Shown: piece by piece, positions 1 through 7,149 of the stretch | How positions within the stretch are numbered: position 1 is the stretch's first letter | Layout: each line of letters begins with the position of its first letter | NCBI GenBank assembly: GCA_049509675.1 | Contig: JBEKZQ010000325.1 | Span: 1-9,120 of the forward strand | DNA length: 9,120 nucleotides | Direction of reading: 5' to 3' | DNA from: JBEKZQ01 sp049509675 | GTDB taxonomy: Bacteria; Planctomycetota; Planctomycetia; Pirellulales; Thermoguttaceae | The notes under the pieces: model-generated | The model's database searches: none | What the model was told of the DNA's origin: nothing | What the model saw: only the letters and a program-made list of their open reading frames with translations | Made by a program: the position numbers and the translations under genes

Positions 1-45
1 TGGTCTTACTGCCGACGGACTTACTCCGCCCGGTGTCGCCGCAGC

Positions 46-75
46 GACCGGCCCGAGTGGCCGGTCATAGGTTTT
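46..75 (+). terminator. Possible hairpin terminator for an upstream gene
   Basis: GACCGGCC at 46-53 pairs perfectly with GGCCGGTC at 59-66 around the 5-base loop CGAGT. A short run of four T follows at 72-75 after a five-base gap. The stem is strong but the T tract is weak and displaced, so this is at best a mediocre intrinsic terminator. It would insulate the cas operon from transcription entering from the left. It could equally be a palindromic binding site. Confidence 0.25.
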
Positions 76-416
76 CGCATGCCTGAGCATGGCTGGCCAG
101 CGTAGCACGTCGCGCGGCCCAATTTCAAGGGCAAACTCCCGCGTTCCGGCGGCCTGATGGGGACGGCAACCAGGGGTCCGGAAGTGCCACAAAACCCATT
201 CGGGTAATAACTTACATCGATGGGTTCAAGGGACATCGTGGCGACGCTGCCGGCGGTGGCGGGATGAAAAGCATGAACAGCCCGCGAAGACAACAAGACG
301 CATGGGGATCCCAAGCGGAGGGCCGCCAATTTCCGCAGAGAAACGCACGACGGGCCCGACGGTTCGACGTCTTGGCGGGCGACTAAGAAAAATGCCCGGG
401 GGGGTATCGGGGGCTA

Positions 417-444
417 TTGCAATTGTCGTCGCCTGTGGTATGTT
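417..444 (+). promoter_or_regulatory. Candidate sigma70-type promoter of the cas operon
   Basis: TTGCAA at 417-422 resembles a -35 box (4 of 6 consensus bases). TATGTT at 439-444 resembles a -10 box (4 of 6), with 16 bases between them. The -10 box is preceded by TG at 436-437, the extended -10 arrangement. It lies about 60 bases before the cas5 start, which suits a leader transcript. Both boxes are imperfect and no transcript data are available. Confidence 0.3.
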
Positions 445-506
445 CATTAGTTCACCAACCCAATTGCGGCGAAAAACCGCCGCACGCGCCGATGACGGAG
501 GCCGGC

Positions 507-1154
507 ATGACGACGAAACAATATCCGATTGCGTTGGAGATCTCCGGGCCCACTGCAATGTGGACCCGACCCGATACTGGCGACGCACCGGTCAGCTACC
601 CTGCTCCCACATTCTCGGCCGCGAAGGCGATCTTCGAGTCCATTTTGTGGCTCAAGAACGCAGAGGTCGTGCCAACCCAGGTCGGAATCTGTAGTCCACT
701 TATCTTTCATACGTACTCGACGAATTACGGCGGTCCGCTGCGGAAGGCGAGAATCATGAAGAAAGGAAGCAGCTACCAGTTACTCGCGACCGTGCTCATC
801 AACGTCTGTTACAGACTATTTGCGAATGTCCAGCCGAGCCAATCGCCTGACAACCACCTTACTGACGAGGCGCGCCGATACCTGTCGCAAAATGGGGGGC
901 ACGCGTATCAGGAGATTTTTGGCCGCAGACTGCAAAGGGGGCAGTGTCATGCGTTGCCATGCCTTGGTTGGAAGGAGTTCGTGCCGGATTACGTCGGCCC
1001 GTTACGGGAGCAAACAAAGGTCTGCGCAGATATGTGCATGGTCATACCGAGCATGTTGTCGCAGGTCTTTCCTCACGGAAAGTTCAGTTGTTGGCAACCA
1101 ACATTCCGTCAAAACGTGAAAATCACGAAAGGCGTGCTAGATTATGCTCAATGA
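507..1154 (+). CDS. cas5c: Cas5c (Cas5d), type I-C Cascade subunit and presumed pre-crRNA nuclease
   Basis: A 215-residue protein of the Cas5 type I-C family, which cuts the CRISPR transcript and caps the 5' handle of the crRNA in Cascade. Family features visible: the N-terminal strand with a WTRP motif (19-22), the VSYPAPTFSAAKAIFES segment (29-45), and the conserved RRLQRGQCHALPCLGWKEF block (140-158) with its Gly-Gln-Cys. The start at 507 is chosen because GGAGG at 497-501 lies five bases before it. An ATG at 492 in the same frame lacks such a site. The stop overlaps cas8c by 11 bases. Oddity: the position of Tyr46 in the Bacillus halodurans enzyme (SIYW) is Leu47 here (SILW), and the Lys-His pair before the F.RR block seems replaced by Ala133-Tyr134, with His132 next to them. 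No cas6 is visible to take over processing. Family assignment is secure; activity is inferred. Confidence 0.9.
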   Translation: MTTKQYPIALEISGPTAMWTRPDTGDAPVSYPAPTFSAAKAIFESILWLKNAEVVPTQVGICSPLIFHTYSTNYGGPLRKARIMKKGSSYQLLATVLINVCYRLFANVQPSQSPDNHLTDEARRYLSQNGGHAYQEIFGRRLQRGQCHALPCLGWKEFVPDYVGPLREQTKVCADMCMVIPSMLSQVFPHGKFSCWQPTFRQNVKITKGVLDYAQ

Positions 1155-3264
1155 GCTTTACGATCTCGCCCAGTGCCTGGAGAAGGCTCGCGTTTCGATG
1201 GCCTCATGGCACCAGAACTTCAAGCCGTGCCCCGTGGGAACGGCGACCTACTTGACGTTGTTGGATGCCAATTGCCGCGTCGTTGAACTCCAGCCGGTCA
1301 GCGACCGCCAACGAATTGCCGCAATGCGCAAGTGGGAGGTAGAGAATGGCGTGTCGTTTCCGAGCTTCAACGTGCCGCCCCTCTACGAGCCAAATGGGAA
1401 CGAAACAAGAGAAGTTGCTGTCGAGTTGCGAAAATGGCTGGTGTCGAAAACCCCGCCACAAGCTGTTGAGATTTGCCGTGAGATTGAAACGTTAACAAAA
1501 AATTCGACGTCACTTTGGGTTAACAAAGAAGCCGCGCGGATTACTAAGTGCCTCACAACGCATGCGGCAGGCTTAGCCGCTAAACTGGCGTCGCCGCCGA
1601 TGGAGTACTATGCGATTGCGGAACTCGTTTTACGTGCGGGTCGGCTTTCGGCAGATACGCTCCACGAACAAGTCCGGGAGTTGCTGACTGAGAATTTCAC
1701 CCGCTTGCCGACGATGGCCGCAGACTGGTTTGATTTGCTGTTCTTTCATAGCGGTAAGACGTTCAAGAAGGCATCGTTGATTTTAGAACTTGCGCACTGG
1801 TCGCAATTTGCGTACCCGGCAAACCACGAGGCCGTTCAGTCCTGGATGAACGACCAACTCCAATCTGCAGCAAGGTCAGATCCGCCGACCATCGTTGCGA
1901 CGGTATTGGCAGATACCGATGCGTACGCGAATCCGGCCACAGGAAATCATGATACATTTCCTGCGGCGCGCCTACCAGTGCTGGGAAACGTGATTCTAAG
2001 AGCGATGTCCAGCGAATCGCCGTGTCAAAGGCGATACGGATTTGCCGATTCGGAATCGTGTCGAGTTGGGCAGGCCAGTCGGCAATACATGAAGAATTCG
2101 CTGGAATGGATCGGCCATCCGGATCGGCGTCAGAAAACTTGGAGCGACGTCTCATGGCTGAACGGAGTGGCAAGCCTCTTGTTTGCTTATCCATCGCAAC
2201 AGTGCGAGGTCGTTCCCGAACTTGCAGGGCTGATCGTCGGCATGGACGCGGACGAAGACCCGGATGGCGCTCGGTTCGAGGCATGTGCAAGACACGTAAC
2301 CCAAGCCCTTAAGGGAATCTCACAGGAATCGTCTGCGGAGGTGTGCGTGTTCGTGCTTGCGAAGCCGGATGGCTTTCGTACTAAGGTTGTCTACAGCGAT
2401 CGATATGCGGTCAGTCGCTTGCTTAATGGCGCTGACAACTGGCAGCGGGGGACCCGTAATACTCCGCTTATAAGAATCCGTCAGTTCGGTGCAAAGAAGG
2501 GCGACCGACCGCAATGGTCCGATCCGTTGACGCCTTTCCCTGCAGAGGTTGTCAGTTGTCTAAATACGGTATGGGAGCGCGCGGGAACGCACCCTGAGCA
2601 GGTGCATGATTTCAGCATCGGAGATGGACTGGGGCTGTTGCTTGAAGCGGGGCCAACGCTCCATGCCGTCGCGACGCGCTGTATTCAGAGGCTCGTAGCC
2701 AACGCAAGAGGGTTGTTCTTGGCCCTGGGACAAGCTCACCATCAAGGGCAAGTTCATCCAATGCGCAAGAATTACGTCAAGCACTCGCTACTCTTGCCCA
2801 GCATCCTCGGGCTGCTATTGGCCAAGCTTGGCCGATTGAAAGGAGAGTTTATGAGAGGTCCAGCGTTTCTCGTCGGTCGTTTACTCAGTGTTGCTGACCA
2901 ATTGCACGTTCAGTATTGCCGCGGCGTCCGTAAGGGGCAGATTCCGCCGCAGCTCGTCGGAAACGCGGTGATGGCGACCGCAATGGAACAACCCGCCAAG
3001 GCATTGGCAATGCTCCTGCAGCGCATTCTGCCCTACCAAGCCTGGGCGCAAACTGTTCAGGGTGGTGACGAGGTGCGCCTGGCTAAGTATTTTCTGGGCG
3101 AGTTGGGGCGAATCTCGGCGGAACTCAAGGACCACGAGATAGCGACGCGCTGTGACGACGCCGAGAAAGCCGAGATGTTGCTCGGCTATCTGGCGTGGTC
3201 GGAGAAGGCAAAGGGCGACGATCAATCCAATTCCGACGATCCAAAGGAGAATAACCATGAGTGA
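1144..3264 (+). CDS. cas8c: Cas8c (Csd1), large subunit of type I-C Cascade
   Basis: A 706-residue protein identified as the I-C large subunit from its place between cas5c and cas7c and its Csd1-like architecture. The N-terminus (LNELYDLAQCLEKA, residues 2-15) starts like other Csd1 proteins, the middle is a long mixed region, and the C-terminus is mainly helical and ends near LLGYLAWSEKAKGDD. The family recognises the PAM in target DNA and recruits Cas3. It is longer than the ~570-620 residues I expect for well-studied members, and ends in a hydrophilic, Asp/Asn-rich tail. The start at 1144 is preceded by AAAGG at 1128-1132, a rather distant ribosome binding site, so translation is probably coupled to cas5c, which it overlaps by 11 bases. 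Its last eight bases overlap cas7c. GC content is moderate (29/60 at 1501-1560, 32/60 at 2341-2400), lower than in cas4 and cas1. Divergence is enough that sequence motifs alone are weak; gene order carries much of the call. Confidence 0.85.
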   Translation: MLNELYDLAQCLEKARVSMASWHQNFKPCPVGTATYLTLLDANCRVVELQPVSDRQRIAAMRKWEVENGVSFPSFNVPPLYEPNGNETREVAVELRKWLVSKTPPQAVEICREIETLTKNSTSLWVNKEAARITKCLTTHAAGLAAKLASPPMEYYAIAELVLRAGRLSADTLHEQVRELLTENFTRLPTMAADWFDLLFFHSGKTFKKASLILELAHWSQFAYPANHEAVQSWMNDQLQSAARSDPPTIVATVLADTDAYANPATGNHDTFPAARLPVLGNVILRAMSSESPCQRRYGFADSESCRVGQASRQYMKNSLEWIGHPDRRQKTWSDVSWLNGVASLLFAYPSQQCEVVPELAGLIVGMDADEDPDGARFEACARHVTQALKGISQESSAEVCVFVLAKPDGFRTKVVYSDRYAVSRLLNGADNWQRGTRNTPLIRIRQFGAKKGDRPQWSDPLTPFPAEVVSCLNTVWERAGTHPEQVHDFSIGDGLGLLLEAGPTLHAVATRCIQRLVANARGLFLALGQAHHQGQVHPMRKNYVKHSLLLPSILGLLLAKLGRLKGEFMRGPAFLVGRLLSVADQLHVQYCRGVRKGQIPPQLVGNAVMATAMEQPAKALAMLLQRILPYQAWAQTVQGGDEVRLAKYFLGELGRISAELKDHEIATRCDDAEKAEMLLGYLAWSEKAKGDDQSNSDDPKENNHE
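2839..2853 (+). promoter_or_regulatory. Internal ribosome binding site and start codon for Cas11c
   Basis: AAAGGAG at 2839-2845 followed, after AGTTT, by ATG at 2851-2853 inside cas8c. In the Cas8c frame these bases read Lys-Gly-Glu-Phe-Met, so the site is compatible with coding yet matches the Shine-Dalgarno consensus and optimal spacing closely. It decides the start of the nested small subunit. Confidence 0.7.
2851..3264 (+). CDS. cas11c: Probable Cas11c, small subunit from an internal start in cas8c
   Basis: In type I-C systems the small subunit Cas11c is translated from an internal start within cas8c and shares its C-terminal residues. Here an in-frame ATG at 2851 (Met570 of Cas8c) is preceded by AAAGGAG at 2839-2845, five bases upstream, one of the best ribosome binding sites in the window and much better placed than that of cas8c itself. 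The product would have 137 residues, close to the roughly 120-140 expected, and consist of the helical C-terminal part of Cas8c (MRGPAFLVGRLLSVADQ at its start). Several Cas11c copies would line the belly of Cascade and contact target DNA. The sequence evidence is the start signal, frame and size; translation itself is inferred by analogy. Confidence 0.75.
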   Translation: MRGPAFLVGRLLSVADQLHVQYCRGVRKGQIPPQLVGNAVMATAMEQPAKALAMLLQRILPYQAWAQTVQGGDEVRLAKYFLGELGRISAELKDHEIATRCDDAEKAEMLLGYLAWSEKAKGDDQSNSDDPKENNHE

Positions 3265-4135
3265 GCAAGCTACCACCACCGACAGTCCAATTATTCGGGC
3301 CACCGGGCTACTGATCATCGAGGTCATCAACTCCAACCCGAACGGCGATCCCGACCGCGAAAGCGATCCGCGGCAACGACCCGACGGCCGTGGCGAGATT
3401 TCGCCCGTTTCATTCAAGAGGAAGGTTCGCGATCTGATCGAGGACAAGAACACGGACGTGTGGAAAACTCTCAAGCAGGAGCTGTCTCTGGACGAATCAC
3501 GCTTCTCGATCCTTGAATCACGTGGACGCGTCCGCAAGGACATTGAGAACGAGTTGAAGAACCAAACTTTCGCCGCGAAGTACTGGGATGGCCGTATATT
3601 CGGCAACACGTTTCTTGAAGAGGGTGGCGCAGACACCATCAAGACCGGGGTCGTTCAGTTCGCGCTCGGGCTGTCGGTCGCGCCAATCGATATAAGTCGC
3701 CACACGAACACGAACAAGGCCGGAGTCCAAAGCGATAAGGACCGCGGCATGGCGCCGATGGGCTATCGATTCGTACCGCACGGCGTATACTGCATGCCGT
3801 TCTTCGTCAACCCGAGCGCAGCTCACAAGTCTGGCTGCACGAACCAAGACATCGACGTATTGGTCAGGATTATTCCATTGGCCTACGCGCATACACGGTC
3901 ACACGCACGCCCCATGGTTGAAGTCCGGCACGCATGGTACATCGAGCATAAGAACTCGCTCGGCTCGTGCTCCGACTTTGCGTTGATTGCCGCGCTCACG
4001 CCCAAGAAGAAACACGACCCCGAAAAGCCCTCACTGTGTTGGGATGACTACGACCACCCGACATTAGAGGTTGAAGCATTCCAGAGCCTGAAGCGCAAAG
4101 TGGGCAAATGCCGTGACCTGGTGGAATTACCGTGA
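3257..4135 (+). CDS. cas7c: Cas7c (Csd2), crRNA-binding backbone subunit of Cascade
   Basis: A 292-residue Cas7 protein of the Csd2 family, the subunit that polymerises along the crRNA spacer. The N-terminal RRM-like strand carries the hallmark NSNPNGDPD (25-33), followed by the KRKVRDLIE helix (54-62), YWDGRIFGNTF (109-119, the conserved D-R-FG element), GVVQFALGLSVAPID (131-145) and a GMAPMGYRFVPHGVY stretch (164-178). Length is normal for the family. The start at 3257 follows AAAGGAG at 3243-3249, seven bases upstream, an excellent ribosome binding site that fits a subunit needed in several copies. It overlaps cas8c by eight bases, and its stop overlaps the cas3 start by four. The frame is intact with no sign of damage. 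Confidence 0.95.
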   Translation: MSEQATTTDSPIIRATGLLIIEVINSNPNGDPDRESDPRQRPDGRGEISPVSFKRKVRDLIEDKNTDVWKTLKQELSLDESRFSILESRGRVRKDIENELKNQTFAAKYWDGRIFGNTFLEEGGADTIKTGVVQFALGLSVAPIDISRHTNTNKAGVQSDKDRGMAPMGYRFVPHGVYCMPFFVNPSAAHKSGCTNQDIDVLVRIIPLAYAHTRSHARPMVEVRHAWYIEHKNSLGSCSDFALIAALTPKKKHDPEKPSLCWDDYDHPTLEVEAFQSLKRKVGKCRDLVELP

Positions 4136-6351
4136 CGCTCCTGGCGCATAGCGCGAAACCAGAACGAGGCATTCCCCAGCAGACGTATGCCGAACATGTG
4201 AGCAACGTCGTTTGGTTGGCTACTAGCGCTGCGAATAGCGCTGCGCGCTATTCGTCCACTTACGGCGGGCTGATGCAAGCGGCCGTGAGGCTCGCGGCCG
4301 AGTTCCACGACCTCGGCAAGCTGGACGATCAGAACCAGCGGGTACTGGCAAGCGGTCGGGGCCATTTGCCGCTCAACCACGTGGACGCCGGTGTGGCGCA
4401 GATTTATTGCGGGATGATTAACGCTGTTCGGCAAATGGCCGCAATCTTGATCTATGCGCACCACTTGGGTTTACCCGCGCTCGTTGAGGAAAGTGCGCGT
4501 GGCCCAGGCAATGCATTTCGCGATCCAGGTCCCACCCCGGCGGGTACTCCACTAAAAGCACGTTCCGATGATCTTTTGGCCCAGTACAGTCGGTTGCACA
4601 GTTCAGTCATAGATGGGCTACCGCAACTGGATGGTCCAATCGCCAAGACGCGGGTGGGTCCTCTGCCCTTCCGGATAGCGCTGTCTTGCTTGGTCGACGC
4701 GGATCATTCGGATACGGCACGGCATTACCAAGATCCCGTGGCCGCTGACGCTCCCGTCCTGGAACCAAACAAGCGTCTGAACCTGCTCAATCGTTACGTG
4801 GATCAGTTGAGCCGAAACAAGGACGATGATCGGACTATCCTGCGGTCGTCGATTTACCGGCATTGCCGCGATGCTGAACTGTCCGCAGGAATGCTGGCGT
4901 GTGATAGCCCGGTCGGCTCAGGCAAGACAACGGCCATCATGGCGCATTTGTTGAAGGCAGCCGAAGCAAAGGAACTTCGCCGCGTGATCGTCGTCTTGCC
5001 TTTCACGAACATCATCGACCAGTCGGTGGACGTTTATCGAAAGGCTCTCGTCTCGCCCGATGAAGACGCCTGCGCCATCGTCGCAGCGCACCATCACAAG
5101 GCTGAGTTCGACGATCCTTCGTCACGGCAGTTTGCTTATCTTTGGCATGCGCCTGTGGTCGTTACGACCGCAGTACAGTTCTTTGAGACGCTCGCTGCGC
5201 GCAATCCGGCTGCACTTCGGAAGTTGCATCAGGTTCCAGGATCGGCGATCTTCATCGACGAGTCCCATACGGCGTTGCCCGCACAGTTATGGCCGCAAGC
5301 GTGGAAGTGGCTTGAGGAGTTGGAGCAGAAGTGGGGTTGTCACCTGGTCTTCGGCTCGGGCTCGCTCAACCGGTTCTGGGAACTCAAGGAATTTGTCGAT
5401 CCGCCGGCTAAGCTGCCCGATCTTGTTCATGAGTCCGTACATGAAACGTCGGCCGGTGTCGAACGTCATCGAATTCGCTATCGCTCCCATACTGTCCCGC
5501 TGGACCTGGACCGTCTTGCCGCGTTTCTGACCGACCGGCCAGCCCCGCGATTGCTTATTGTCAACACAGTTCAATCAGCCGCGGCCATTGCGAGACACTT
5601 AGCACAGCGACTCGGCGGCGAGCATGTCGAACACCTTTCGACGGCATTGACCCCTCGCGACCGCAAGGCGACATTGGATTTGGTCAGGTTGCGACTAAGG
5701 CAGCCCAATCATCGAGACTGGACCTTGGTAGCTACCTCATGCGTCGAGGCCGGGGTGGACATCTCATTTCGGACAGCCCTTCGCGAGCGGTGCAGTCTCA
5801 CGAGCCTCCTGCAGACGGCGGGACGTGTGAACCGCTCCGGTGAATTCGGCACGGCTTCGGTCTGGGATATCCAATTGAAACACGATCACTTGTTGCGCCC
5901 GCACCCAGCGTTTGACGTGCCGGCTCAAGTCCTGGCGACGCTCTTTAGCGAGGACAAGATAAGCCCAGACTTCTGTACCGAAGCCCTCCGTCGAGAAATC
6001 AGGCAGGAGGGCATGAAGAAAGTGAACGAGGACATTCTCAAAGCGGAGCGAAATGCAGACTTTCCCACGGTTGAGAAACTGTTCCGCGTCATCGCTTCCG
6101 ATACAGTGACTGCCGTTGCTGAAGAGGCACTCGTTAAAGCTTTGGAGCGCGGACAGAAGGTCACAAGCGATGAACTGCAAGCGGGCTCGGTGCAAATCTG
6201 GCAAAGCCGCGCGCATGAGTGGAACCTTGACGATGTCGCTTACTTTCCAGGACTGAAGAAGTGGACGCTGACGTACGACTCCTTCCTCGGCTATATGGCA
6301 GGTGTATTGCCGCTCGTCGATGCCGACGCGCTTAGTTGCTCAATCGTTTAG
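4132..6351 (+). CDS. cas3: Cas3, HD nuclease-helicase of the type I effector
   Basis: A 739-residue Cas3 that would be recruited by target-bound Cascade to unwind and degrade DNA. The N-terminal HD nuclease domain shows His22, the HD pair His59-Asp60 in FHDLGKLDDQ, His83, His110-His111 (AHHLG) and LVDADHSDT (187-195). The superfamily 2 helicase part shows Walker A SPVGSGKTT (259-267), the DESH box 376-379 in place of the usual DEAH or DECH, motif V TSCVEAGVDIS (535-545) and motif VI QTAGRVNR (561-568). Motif III, usually SAT, reads SGS (409-411). A C-terminal domain follows, so it is a full-length single-chain Cas3. The start is GTG at 4132, overlapping the cas7c stop (GTGA), with GGTGGA at 4120-4125 upstream. 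No earlier ATG fits. Unusually for type I-C, the gene follows cas7c rather than opening the operon. Confidence 0.95.
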   Translation: MTLLAHSAKPERGIPQQTYAEHVSNVVWLATSAANSAARYSSTYGGLMQAAVRLAAEFHDLGKLDDQNQRVLASGRGHLPLNHVDAGVAQIYCGMINAVRQMAAILIYAHHLGLPALVEESARGPGNAFRDPGPTPAGTPLKARSDDLLAQYSRLHSSVIDGLPQLDGPIAKTRVGPLPFRIALSCLVDADHSDTARHYQDPVAADAPVLEPNKRLNLLNRYVDQLSRNKDDDRTILRSSIYRHCRDAELSAGMLACDSPVGSGKTTAIMAHLLKAAEAKELRRVIVVLPFTNIIDQSVDVYRKALVSPDEDACAIVAAHHHKAEFDDPSSRQFAYLWHAPVVVTTAVQFFETLAARNPAALRKLHQVPGSAIFIDESHTALPAQLWPQAWKWLEELEQKWGCHLVFGSGSLNRFWELKEFVDPPAKLPDLVHESVHETSAGVERHRIRYRSHTVPLDLDRLAAFLTDRPAPRLLIVNTVQSAAAIARHLAQRLGGEHVEHLSTALTPRDRKATLDLVRLRLRQPNHRDWTLVATSCVEAGVDISFRTALRERCSLTSLLQTAGRVNRSGEFGTASVWDIQLKHDHLLRPHPAFDVPAQVLATLFSEDKISPDFCTEALRREIRQEGMKKVNEDILKAERNADFPTVEKLFRVIASDTVTAVAEEALVKALERGQKVTSDELQAGSVQIWQSRAHEWNLDDVAYFPGLKKWTLTYDSFLGYMAGVLPLVDADALSCSIV

Positions 6352-6459
6352 AACCGAAGACAGCTTCCGTTTGGGGTTTCGGCCTCGTTCTTCAATCGTC
6401 CTCCGGGACGTGCGAGCACGACCTGTTCGCTGGGGAACCTACGAAAACGGGAACGTCCC
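6352..6459. promoter_or_regulatory. cas3-cas4 intergenic gap with nested inverted repeats
   Basis: The only sizeable gap within the cas genes (108 bases). GGGACGT at 6405-6411 is matched by ACGTCCC at 6453-6459, directly before the cas4 ATG, so transcript pairing would bury the cas4 start region. Inside lies a compact dyad, CGTGC at 6409-6413 and GCACG at 6416-6420, that shares bases with the first arm and would compete with it. I see no convincing promoter boxes and no clear ribosome binding site before cas4. The gap may control how much adaptation machinery is made, or may simply be the join between two modules. Confidence 0.35.
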
Positions 6460-7146
6460 ATGTACCCCGAAGACGAACTGCTGCCGATCTCCGCGTTGCA
6501 GCACCTGGAATTCTGCCCGCGACGCTGCGCGCTGATCCATATCGAAGGCATGTGGACCGAAAACGCCCTGACTGCCGAGGGCCGACTGCTCCACCAGCGC
6601 GTGCATCAAGCGGCGGTCGACAACGTCGAAGGCGTTCGCACCGCCCGCGGGCTTCGCCTCTGCTCCCGTGAACTGGGCCTTTCCGGCGTCGCCGATGTCG
6701 TCGAGTTCCGTCGCCTCGCCGACGACGCGCCCGGCGGAGCCGCGCTGCCCGGCGCGGCCGGCCGCTGGCAGCCCTTTCCCGTCGAATACAAACGCGGCAA
6801 ACGCAAGCCGGAACGCTCCTACTTTGTGCAACTTTGCGCCCAGGCACTTTGCCTGGAAGAAATGCTCAAGACCGACGTGCCCGCCGGCGCTCTCTACCAC
6901 GGCCAGAGCCGGCGGCGGCAAGCGCTTGACTTTACGCCCGAGCTGCGCCGCCATACCCGCGACCTCGCCCGGCGGCTGCACGACCTGATTGCCGCAGGCC
7001 GTCCGCCGCCGCCGCAGTACGGGCCGAAGTGCAAGTTCTGTTCGCTTATGCCCCAGTGCGTGCCAAAGCTGCCGCCGTCGCGTTCGGCCAGCGCGTATCT
7101 GGCGGCCAGCATTCGCGAAATTCTCGGCGATTCGGCCCCACCCTGA
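6460..7146 (+). CDS. cas4: Cas4, Fe-S nuclease of spacer acquisition
   Basis: A 228-residue Cas4 of the RecB-like nuclease family, which trims captured DNA and selects PAM-containing spacers with Cas1-Cas2. Visible: the N-terminal FCPRRC (18-23) with the cluster cysteine, GRLLHQ (41-46, His45), GVADVVEF (76-83, Asp79), PVEYKRGK (107-114, Glu109 and Lys111), the QLCAQ motif (124-128), and the C-terminal cysteines Cys191, Cys194 and Cys200 that with Cys19 or Cys23 should bind a 4Fe-4S cluster. All expected residues are present. The ATG at 6460 has only a weak upstream purine stretch. GC content jumps here (41/60 at 6661-6720) relative to cas3. A proline- and alanine-rich insert (about 86-103) lies before the nuclease motif. 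The stop at 7144-7146 is followed in the same frame by cas1. Confidence 0.95.
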   Translation: MYPEDELLPISALQHLEFCPRRCALIHIEGMWTENALTAEGRLLHQRVHQAAVDNVEGVRTARGLRLCSRELGLSGVADVVEFRRLADDAPGGAALPGAAGRWQPFPVEYKRGKRKPERSYFVQLCAQALCLEEMLKTDVPAGALYHGQSRRRQALDFTPELRRHTRDLARRLHDLIAAGRPPPPQYGPKCKFCSLMPQCVPKLPPSRSASAYLAASIREILGDSAPP

Positions 7147-7149
7147 CCT

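Larger units (their letters stand above)
1..506. other. Region upstream of the cas operon, no supported gene
   Basis: No reading frame in this stretch on either strand gives a protein I recognise, and the open frames lack convincing ribosome binding sites. A + frame is open from base 2 and stops at a TAG at 68-70, encoding 22 residues that end in PSGRS. It could be the tail of a gene entering from the left, but it is too short to judge. The stretch also holds a GC-rich hairpin (46-66), a 7-base inverted repeat (AACCCAT at 193-199 and ATGGGTT at 220-226), and a G-rich tract (398-413) just before the promoter candidate for cas5. No tRNA, repeat array or insertion sequence end was seen. Confidence 0.5.

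Noticed and set aside
302..694. Open + frame encoding a hydrophobic stretch (GAIAIVVACGMFI) before cas5
   Set aside because: It overlaps the cas5 start in another frame, has no good ribosome binding site, and the rest is Arg-rich with no recognisable domain.
1478..1490. GTGAGATTGAAAC inside cas8c, close to the repeat ending GTGGATTGAAAC
   Set aside because: It differs by an inserted base, has no matching stem upstream and encodes ordinary Cas8c residues; chance similarity is the simplest explanation.
2881..3642. Antisense open frame of 253 residues opposite cas8c and cas7c
   Set aside because: It crosses the boundary of two conserved genes and has low-complexity Ser/Arg composition typical of a shadow frame.
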